From NCBI GenBank assembly GCA_021234155.1, contig JAJEKV010000038.1:5257625-5321624 (forward strand): a DNA stretch of 64,000 nt, written 5' to 3'. Both the position numbers and the translations under genes were made by a program. Below the pieces are notes generated by a model. The model ran no database searches and was not told where the DNA came from. It saw only the letters and a program-made list of their open reading frames with translations. The stretch is from Isoetes taiwanensis. Lineage: Eukaryota > Streptophyta > Lycopodiopsida > Isoetales > Isoetaceae. Shown here in pieces: positions 56,488 through 64,000 of the stretch (position 1 is the stretch's first letter; each line of letters starts with the position of its first letter).

Positions 56488-59400
56488 TGGAAGGGAGGAA
56501 GGAAGCAAGAAAGCACCAAAGAAAACTCTGAAGGTGAAGCGCCCACACCCCCAGAAAAAAACAGCTGACACGGACGAGCCTGCAATATACGAAAACTTTC
56601 AAACGCAGTGGTACATAACCAAGGGTGCGGACGGAAAATACAGCACACTGACGTTTCTGTACATCTGTAAAAGTGCTGGGAACAAAAGGTACGCCGACAC
56701 CGAGTTCGTTAACCTCGGGACAATAAAAGAGGTCTCAGGTGTTGCCGGACAAGGAGGTCAGTCGGGGAGGCTATCCTTCAAAACCTCCCAAGGCTTCATT
56801 GTTGTAGATATCGCATTCTTTCGAATTGTCAGTGTGCAACCACAGGCACTGTACAAATTCTTTTCTCACTACCGGACCAAACATAGCCTGTGTTCACTAA
56901 TCAGACAGGTTTGTTCGAGTACAAGCGAGGACTTTCCTGTCAGTGAGTCCGAGTGTTCAGATGCAGGCAGATCAGGATCATCACCTTCTGCTAGTACTTC
57001 CGGGGAATCATCAGATGGAGGGTCGCAAGAACAAGAAGAGGAAGTTCCCCCAGTGCCGCCAAAGAAACCTAGCAGGCCAAGAGCCACCATAGCCGCTAAG
57101 GAACCAAAAAAGCGGAAGGTACAACAGCTTGAAGTGGCAGAAAATCCCGAGGAACAACCAAAAACGAAGAAGGGAAAGGGCAAGGCACCTGGGGTTGCCA
57201 TTAAAGAAAAAAAGGTGGACAAGACCTCAGAGAGGATGGAAGAAATTAATCAGAACAAGTATGTGCAAGGTGTAATATACTTGCCAGTAACTTCCATGAG
57301 GTTGCCACCGAAGAATGCAAATGGTGAGCGCCCCCTTCAGGTTCGCAAAATTTATGCTGACCACTTAAGAAATCTGAAGGACAGAATAAGGAGCAATCCC
57401 AATGCCCATGTTGCTCCAATTGTTGTTTTTGTTGATAGATCCCAGTGCATGGACCCCAAGGACTACGACAGAGAAAAAGCAGACACCTACATGCACTATG
57501 TCCTTGGGGGAAACCACAGTTTCAAAGCAAGGAGGCAGTTGTACAAGGAGAAACACAATCCAAGGTATCTCTCTGTGCTCTGCGCTGTTTACTATGGCCT
57601 GACAGACGAAGAAGCCAAAATCGTTGCCAACACGCACAATGCTGACAACGAATATAAGCTTAAAATGAGTTTCGTGGACAAAATCAGGTTCATGCACAGG
57701 GAATATGTAATATTTAAAGAAAAATATAGAGATGATTTGAAGAAACCACAATACTCTCTGGAACTGAAGGAAGCGTGTGCTGTGGAGTGCTGCCTTAAAT
57801 ACGACGAGGCTAACAAACGGCAGTCTCTAATACGACATGACAACTGGTTCCAACTAGCCTTTAGAGACGGCAGAGTAAGTTCTGTATTCTGGAATACACC
57901 TGCAACTTTCCCACTGACATCGCTTTTGTTTCTGCAGATTTGGGACCTTCAAAACGAAATCTTCACCATGTTCGAGCGTGGTGATTTGAAAAGCAAAGGA
58001 AAGGTCTCAGAAAAGAAAAAAGGATCCGACGTCCCCAAAAAGGAAATGACTATAACTGTTTGGCGAGAAATGCAGGGCTTCACAGATATGGATATACTAG
58101 AAAGGCTACTGCAAAAGGTTGTTGACAAGGAGTTCACACTAGAAGAAATGTCCAAAGAACTCCACAAGTAAGAATGCCACTTTGGGTTTTTTGTTTGTTA
58201 GGAAGAAGTGTTTTCTGAAATACACTGTGGGTCACACACGAAAGACAATGTGTATTCCGGAATACACTTTGGCCCTCACGTAAGAGACAAAGTGTATTCC
58301 AGAATACACTTTGCCCTACACTGTGAGGGTCGAAGTGTATTCCGGAATACACATTGTCTTACACTGTGAGGGCCGAAGTGTATTCCGGAATACACATGGC
58401 CTTGCAGTGTGAGGGCCGAAGTGTATTCCGGAATACACTTTGCCTTACAGTGTGAGGGCCGAAGTGTATTCCGGAATACACTTTGCCTTACAGTGTGAGG
58501 GCCGAAGTGTATTCTGGAATACACTTTATGTTACTGTTTTTCAAATGATTCATTCTTGTTGCTGTTTTTTAGTTTTCTCCTTCTAACGTTCGTACAATAA
58601 TACAGCCAGAAAAATGTTATCACATGTCAAACATGCTTAATGGAGCAGTTAAATGTCGACAGCTGGGAAAGGTGCAAAGAGCTTTACCCTGTAGCAACCT
58701 CGGACGAAAGGATTGTCCAATATGCGCCAAATTTTGAAGGCTGGGTATGATGAATTGTTTTTCAAATTGTTGTTCCTCGTGTTACTAAGACGTTTCTTCT
58801 TGCAGAGCAAAAAGAAAAACAAGGACCTGCTGGAGGGCTTTATGCATCTAGTCAGGACAGCGCGCGAAGAGAGGACGCTGGCGGACAGGCGTGTTTTGGA
58901 CACTGAGCCCTCCGATTACGAATGGTTTACAATGTACGACCAAAACAACCTGTTCTGTATAGTACACGGTGACTGCACCAAACTAGCCGAATCAATAAAG
59001 CCCCAGGATTTATCCCAAAGAAAAAATGATCTTAGAGAATATGCACACACCAATGGCAAAGAGAAGAAGGGCAAAAATATCTATGATGAAATAAGGTTGG
59101 AAGATACAAAGCCCAAGGTAAAACAACTTTTCTGCTTACTTCGTTACACCAAAGTAACCATGTATAAACACCCAACAAATATAACGTTCGAGCCACAACA
59201 TCGTAAAGTAACAATCACCATCCAGTACGGTTAAAACAGACTCCGTAAAACACTTGAAATATGATGCGCTCCATCCATTAGTTCACCCAAATTAATTTAA
59301 CTAAGCATTCAGAAAACACTATGCTTACGAATCAAATGAGCATTAGAAGACACCATGCTTTAAAATAAAACCATATTCACATGAAACCATGTGCTCCAAT

Positions 59401-61047
59401 GTGTTCAATGGAAAGCAATATATAAAATTATTATTATGATTGTATGAATAAAGCTGAAAAGGGTAACAAGTAAACATAAGTGCATTGTTGGAGATAAGCA
59501 GATTAAAGACACAAAAAAGGAAAACACATGAATGAAGAAAAGCGCAGAGCTGAAAAGACGATTCCTAGGTCTTGCAAGGTCTGGCATGTTTCCCGTTTGG
59601 CTCCAGGGTTCGAAGTCCGCAAATCCGAAAACAGAGCTCTCATGCAGGTTAAATGAGAACAGGCCGGAAAAACAGACGAAACATGGTAAAAGGGGTTTTT
59701 CATTATCACAGGTCTTTGGGTATGGCTGCCCTCTCTGCCAACAATTTTGGGTCATCAAACCGCCCGCAGTTAAGGTAGCCGAGTACATAACCTGGAAATT
59801 AAGCGAAACAAGTGCACAAGAGCAGCCAAGGTAGACACGAGCATTGGCAGAACAAAAATTGATAAAGAAACAAACTCTGAGAAATCCAACCAGAAACCCA
59901 ACCATTTTGCAACCTACTTCTTGAAACTTTGTCTCTTATTCAGAATAAAACAAACAATTTCACTTCTCAACCAACAAACAACTGAGCAGCAAAAAGCAGA
60001 ACGACTGAACCACAAGAAACCCACCAAATAATTAGAACAGGTTTATAAATTAGCAAAACATCCTGAGCCTTAAGACAGGGTAACCACAGATCCATCTAGC
60101 CCTATCTTTGGGCCGTTTTTCAAATCGCAAAGGGTTAAATCCCCCATCTCATAGAAGTCTGCAACTCTTGGCCCCTCCCTATCCCTGATGCAAATTATGT
60201 CTTTCCTGTTAGAAATCAAAAACTTACCTCTAGCAATGATGTCTTCGGCTGTTGCGTCCAGGGATTTGAGCGACCGTAAGTGGCTCTCTAACTCTAGAAA
60301 ACAGCCCTCCAACTGAATCCAGACATCATACTGTTTCATATTTTCATAATATTTTAAGAGAGGGGCTCTTGCTCTCTTGCTCCTCTGTTGGATCTCTTCC
60401 TGCAGAGAGGAAACCTTGGCCTCCAGAGCCGTAATAATTTCTGCCCTTGAGCTACTCAGATCATCAAACTTAGCCTGCAACCTGCTCTCCATAAGGCCGC
60501 TCAGATTATCAAACTTCGCTTCCAATCTGCCCTCCATGGCTTGAAGCCATGCCGAAACATGCCCAGAGGAATCAGATGCACGTCTCTTCCCGAACTTTAT
60601 AGCACTAGACTTTGGGGCCATAGCAAGCAGGCCGGATGTACCGGCAGCAACTACCAAGACAAGAAAGAAGAACCGTGAGGCAGGGGATGGGCCAAAACGC
60701 AGGAAAAGGAAACGGAGATGCTATGAAGGCTAATGAAGGAAGAAAGGGCCGATAAAGATGCTAAATAGAGCTAGGAAGAAGACAAAATAACTACCTGCTA
60801 ACCGAATCGTAGTTCTGGAATCTAGTTTTCCTTCTATTCGGTGAAACGAAGGAAAACCTTATATCTTCTGGATATGTTTTCACGTCCAGGAGATTGGGTG
60901 CTCGACGCATTTTCTGGCTCTGGTACAACTATTGCTTGTGCACTTAAGAAGGGCCGAAACTGTGTAGCTGTTGACATCGATAAGGAGGCTGTACAGTTCA
61001 TCAAGATGAGACTTTCTGCCTTACCAACTCTACCAGACGAGAATTAA
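56488..61047 (+). CDS. ParB-like domain / beta-class DNA methyltransferase gene (multi-exon, interrupted)
   Basis: Exon starting at 56488 (after TTTCAG) to 57874 or, with a readable 63-nt intron, on to 58167; then 58606-58744, 58806-59117 and a last exon 60826-61047. Phases agree at each assigned joint. The start is in an upstream exon not found. Order of parts: basic stretch (KKAPKKTLKVKRP, NLS-like); an unassigned ~100-residue globular part; Ser/Glu-rich linker with PPKKP and a second basic stretch; ParB/sulfiredoxin-like domain (VRKIYADHLRNLKDRI, APIVVF, then GGNHSFKARRQL at about 57505-57540, then YGLTDEEAKIVANTHN); FCIVHGDCTKL near 58955-58985, like the start of an N6/N4 methylase fold; and motif I in the last exon (PGDWVLDAFSGSGTTIACAL, AVDID). 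Motif IV then motif I is beta-class order, but no (D/N/S)PP(Y/F/W) was found. Confidence 0.72.
57875..57937 (+). other. 63-nt in-frame intron (or retained coding segment) with one palindrome copy
   Basis: Bounded by AGA|GTAAGT and TTTCTGCAG|ATT. It is 63 nt without stop, so splicing or retention both keep the frame. It contains CTGTATTCTGGAATACAC (57882-57899), a variant of the array palindrome. Confidence 0.65.
58208..58524. repeat. Palindrome array 2 (intronic): eight copies, 42-43 bp period
   Basis: Cores start at 58208 (degenerate), 58250, 58292, 58335, 58378, 58421, 58464 and 58507, with intervals 42, 42, 43, 43, 43, 43, 43. Five are perfect GTGTATTCCGGAATACAC. Spacers are again similar to one another (CAGTGTGAGGGCCGA type) but differ from those of array 1. 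The array lies entirely within the intron 58168-58605 of the ParB-like gene. Confidence 0.97.
59118..60825. other. 1.7-kb interval splitting the methyltransferase exons
   Basis: Starts with a GT donor (AAG|GTAAAA) and ends with an AG acceptor at 60824-60825, both in phase 0. It holds an antisense 195-codon ORF (60070-60657) and a second antisense frame (59405-59905). No catalytic methylase motif was seen in any plus frame. Either a large intron with an inserted element, or an insertion that replaced the exon carrying motif IV. Confidence 0.55.
60070..60657 (-). CDS. Hypothetical coiled-coil protein inside the methyltransferase interval
   Basis: Intact 195-codon frame. Residues ~35-95 contain repeated heptad-like segments (MEGRLEAKFDNLSGLMESRL then QAKFDDLSS and ITALEAKVSSLQEEI), predicting a coiled coil, preceded by a basic segment (KFGKRRAS). 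The C-terminal ~80 residues are unassigned. It is antisense to the host gene, which suggests that it came in with an inserted element. No family recognised. Coiled-coil ORFs of this size occur in several retroelements, but that link is only a guess. Confidence 0.5.
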   Translation of the reverse strand: MVVAAGTSGLLAMAPKSSAIKFGKRRASDSSGHVSAWLQAMEGRLEAKFDNLSGLMESRLQAKFDDLSSSRAEIITALEAKVSSLQEEIQQRSKRARAPLLKYYENMKQYDVWIQLEGCFLELESHLRSLKSLDATAEDIIARGKFLISNRKDIICIRDREGPRVADFYEMGDLTLCDLKNGPKIGLDGSVVTLS

Positions 61048-61050
61048 GAG

Positions 61051-61293
61051 TTGGGGGCAAAGTCTAATTCTGATTTTGCTAAGATGACATCTTCGGAGAT
61101 ACAGCCTCCTTTCACAAGCTCTTTGGAAGACGAAGCTACATTTGCAGAGCTTAAGGAAGTTGCTCTAGCTACAATACCTGAAGCAGCCACCAACACAGAA
61201 AAGCCTAAGTCACCAGAGAAAGGTGAAACGAAAGAGACTGATCAAGCTGAGAGCAGCAAGAAGAATGAAGAAGACTTTAATTTAGATCTCTGA
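61051..61293 (+). other. Acidic/basic tail in frame after the methyltransferase stop
   Basis: Directly follows the TAA at 61045-61047 in the same frame and stays open for 80 more codons, rich in Glu, Lys, Ser and Thr (KPKSPEKGETKETDQAES). The composition resembles a nuclear-protein tail. It may be the true C-terminus behind a nonsense mutation, or 3' UTR. Confidence 0.4.
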
Positions 61294-61652
61294 CGGATTT
61301 TTGTTGTGGCTACTGATTGACATTTACTATTTATTGCCATTATTGGCCATTATTGATATAACACAAAAACAGTAATGAAATTATTATTGTTATGTTTACT
61401 AAATTTGTGTTTTTTGTACATCCACCTCTATAAAATTACGTGCTCATGTCTCAATTCTGCTATTTTCACGTGCTTAACTCCAAAACACCAAAGTCGTGTC
61501 CAAAGAATAGCCCAAAAATAGGCCCAAAAAAAAATTGATAATCCTGAAACTTTAAACCTCTCTTAAAAAAGCCTAATTTTTGAAGTGAAGTGTTTTTTCT
61601 AAAGGAATCTTTGAAACGGGAGTGCTGCAACACTCCCGTTTAATTTGCAACA
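61294..61652. other. No gene; AT-rich
   Basis: A perfect 'GGGAGTGCTGCAACACTCCC' hairpin-like palindrome lies near 61618-61637. Nothing else seen. Confidence 0.5.
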
Positions 61653-61925
61653 GTGTTCTCAACAAAGCTGCATGTTGGGACAAGAGTGAAGCTGCATAAT
61701 GGGACAAGGGTTAATGTTGCTGCTATTATTATGAAATATGATGATATTATTATGGCTTTGCAGTTATTTTTACAAATGCAAGACAAAGGTTTTCTACCAA
61801 ATGCTCGAACTTATGTTGTTGCTCTAAAATCATGTGGTAATTCCACTTGTCAAACATATCTACTTGCTAATGTTGTCTATCATATTGCTCTTTCGACAGC
61901 TATGTTGCTACAAAGGATGCTATGA
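61653..61925 (+). pseudogene. PPR-repeat fragment
   Basis: DIIMALQLFLQMQDKGFLPN followed by ARTYVVALKSCGN is one pentatricopeptide repeat and the start of the next (A-LF-M---G-.PN--T---.L--C). Flanking sequence has lost the frame. Probably a truncated relative of the PPR pseudogene to the right. Confidence 0.7.
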
Positions 61926-62616
61926 TATGACTGGCCGCCACCTTGTGAAAAGTGATGTCTACATGTACTTCATAAGTATTGATTACCAATCTACATTACT
62001 GTCGTTTATTCTGAGACATCGAGAATGTGAGAAATGAAATTTTGATGTTGCCTCGCAGTGCGCATCATAACAAACAAAACTTGTATTCACATATTCTACA
62101 TAGTTTCTAATAATGCAATTTTGTTTAATAACTCCGTCAAATACTTGCTATGACTTCACTTATATCTAAGTTAAAATACATCCTATATTATATACAATAT
62201 CTAGCATTATAACAGAGGTTTTTTTTTCTGTTTTTGTACTGTTTTCTCTAAGGTTTTCATATGATTTGGTGGCCGTATTCATCCAGGTGTACTAAATAGT
62301 ATTTCTAGAGTGCACCCTTTTGTTAGCCGTTGATTTTAGAAAAGGGGGCAAATCCTGTGGTGGATATCCTCCCATTATTTTTAGGGTTTTTTTAGGGTTC
62401 AAGTTGATTTCTTCATTTGCCTAGTAGACCACTTGCATCCATTTCTTTTATATCCTCTAATCAAGCCTCTGGATCTGTTCATTTTTAGACTCTGTGGCAA
62501 CCGTAGTTCTAATGCATTAAGGCTGAAGATTCGCCTACCTACAGAGATGTTTGAGATGTCTGTGAAGGATCTCTTCTTCAAGAGGAAAAGCCCCTATCCA
62601 TGTTATGTTTTTCTAA
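61926..62616. other. No recognisable gene
   Basis: Mostly AT-rich. 62530-62590 (PTEMFEMSVKDLFFKRK) resembles the sequence near 63645-63680 and may be repeat or PPR-flank material. Confidence 0.4.
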
Positions 62617-63670
62617 ATGCCCAAAGGCAGATTTGCCAAAAATAATGATGCATCTGTTACTCCTGATATTGCCACCTGCCTCCGGCGGTTTGGTAATGAG
62701 GGGCAGCATGCTGCTGGCAAGCGCCTCCATGCCGTTATGGTCAAAAGTGGATGTGGGAGAAATTTGTTTCTGGGAAATCTTCTGGTGCAGATGTATGGCA
62801 AATGCGGGGCAACAGGTGATTCTAGAGCTGTGTTTGACAGGATTGAGGGGAAAGAATGTATATTCTTGGACCATCATGGTTGCCATGTACGCTCAAAATG
62901 GTTTGTTAAAAGAAGCGTTGCAACTTTTTCAGCAGATAGAGGAGAGGAACGTGGTATCATGGAATTCAGTGATTGCTATATATGCTCAGCATGGGCATTG
63001 CAAAGAGGCTATAGATTTTTTTTGAAAATGCAGGTCGGAGATGTATTGCCAAACAAAGTGACGGGTCTTAGATGTTTGTATGAATGTTGGAGGTTATGCA
63101 GATGGAAAGATAATGCATTCCTGTATTGTATAAAGGCTTTGAGTCAGGTGTTCAAGTGGCAACTGTACTGGTCAACATGTATGGAAATTGTGGGGGTATA
63201 TTAGTTGCAGAGGAGACATTTGATCGCATCACAAAGCTAGATAACATCTGCTGAAATGCATTGATTGGGTTATATGCAGCAAGATTTGTTTTTTTAATCA
63301 TGCTATTATCTGCCTAAACGAGATGCAATCCCAAGGTATGGTCCCAGACGGTGGTACTTTTGTTAATGTTCTTGATGCACTTTCCAGCCCCGGCAGACTT
63401 TTGTCGATGGTAAACGAAAGTGCACACATATATCTTAGCTAGTAGGTTTGACTCGATGTTGTCGTAGGGCACGGCTCTCATTAATATGTATGGGTAGTGT
63501 GGCGGCACCGGAGGATGCATGTGAAACATTTGATAGAGTATTTGTTCGTAATGTTGTCTCATGGAACACTATGCTTGTAATATATGCTAAGGTGGGTTGG
63601 TCAATGAGGCTATACAAGTGTTCAAGTCTATGCCACGAAAAGAGTTTGCCTACCTACGAGAGATGTCCGT
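62617..63670 (+). pseudogene. Plant PPR (PLS-type) gene, frameshifted
   Basis: Opens with MPKGRFAKNNDASVTPDIAT, then GKRLHAVMVKSGCGRNLFLG, LLVQMYGKCGATGDSRAVFD (PLS-type repeats). A frameshift near 62845 moves the next repeats (YSWTIMVAMYAQNGLLKEAL, ERNVVSWNSVIAIYAQHGHC) to the frame of 62600-63025. Later repeats (GGYADGKIMHSC; VLVNMYGNCGGI; RNVVSWNTMLVIYAKVG; NEAIQVFKSMP) run on to about 63660 across more frameshifts and stops. Intact relatives bind organelle RNA and guide editing or processing. No E/DYW end is present. The style of repeats resembles fern PPR families. Confidence 0.9.
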
Positions 63671-64000
63671 GAAGGATATACAGGCCATTTGAAGTAGTTA
63701 GAGTTCTTTATGAGACTCTTTTTGGATGTCTTTGGGCTCGCCATGATCCAACTACACTAAATCGTCGGGTCGAGATCATTCCGCCTCTGTTTCTTCTTTT
63801 CTCGCGGTGTAAATGATGGAGTTTTGCTTTCAAAAGGTATGAAGGTTGGGATCTGGACAAATAAAAAGTAAGCTTAAGGTAAGATTGGCATATTATGGCA
63901 TCAGAGTTTTTTTTCGCCTAAATCACGGTTCTTAGGGTTAGATGGGCATCATCTTGGATTTCCAAAAGATGGGCATACTATGGATTATTTTTGAATCTAC
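63671..64000. other. No recognisable gene
   Basis: Flank of the PPR pseudogene; no ORF of note. Confidence 0.5.

Noticed and set aside
56869-57751. Minus-strand ORFs of 117 and 128 codons
   Set aside because: Antisense to the ParB-like exon and without recognisable content.
58134-58524. Minus-strand ORFs across array 2
   Set aside because: Same artefact; the segment is intronic on the plus strand.
59565-59625. tRNA gene or tRNA-derived SINE (GGTTCGAAGTCC, B-box-like)
   Set aside because: The B-box has an extra base, no convincing A-box at the right distance and no cloverleaf could be drawn.

Overview
This is a nuclear window from a land plant, most likely a fern. The best taxonomic cue is a decayed pentatricopeptide-repeat (PPR) gene at the right end (62.6-63.7 kb) whose N-terminal block looks like the large PLS-type PPR families of leptosporangiate ferns; that link rests on memory and is an inference. 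The rest fits a large, transposon-rich plant genome: GT-AG introns, a plant L1-type LINE, Ty1/copia and Ty3/gypsy pol, CACTA transposase remnants, plastid psbC in nuclear DNA and a plant-type (CCCTAAA)n stretch. There is no prokaryotic gene organisation.

Layout. 1-4.8 kb holds tandem and dispersed copies of a ~1.1 kb GC-rich non-coding repeat plus a second short repeat family. 4826-12710 is one LINE insertion on the minus strand with an exact 14-bp target-site duplication, an oligo(T) end, an intact ORF1 (875 codons), a broken ORF2 (endonuclease/reverse transcriptase) and an extra upstream ORF with one early stop. 12.8-15.9 kb (minus) is a decayed CACTA/En-Spm transposase. 17.1-20.3 kb has an interstitial telomere-like tract, a 102-bp tandem array with a 16-bp palindrome in each unit, and a truncated Ty3/gypsy integrase. 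20.3-25.5 kb has LTR-like direct repeats and unrecognised exon-like pieces. 27.7-31.8 kb is a Ty1/copia internal region with all domains but several stops and frameshifts. 33.3-39.3 kb has unrecognised minus-strand genes among many copies of a GC-rich palindrome, plus two strong inverted repeats. 41.4-49.9 kb is a patchwork of gene pieces: a PLP-dependent transferase exon, a six-exon piece of a TFIIIC90-like WD40 gene, plastid psbC, and three exons of biotin synthase BIO2.

The most interesting part is 52.3-61.3 kb. A minus-strand gene resembling the transposase-like DUF7869 family lies head-to-head with a plus-strand multi-exon gene that encodes a ParB/sulfiredoxin-like domain followed by pieces of a beta-class amino-type (N4/N6) DNA methyltransferase. 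Two arrays lie beside and inside this gene, each with eight copies of an 18-bp palindrome (GTGTATTCCGGAATACAC and close variants) spaced 42-43 bp apart, close to four helical turns. One array is in the divergent upstream region and one is in an intron. Working hypothesis: a mobile or recently mobile unit whose ParB-like/methyltransferase protein binds or modifies these palindromes. No catalytic (D/N/S)PP(Y/F/W) motif was found and the downstream part is interrupted, so this copy may be inactive.
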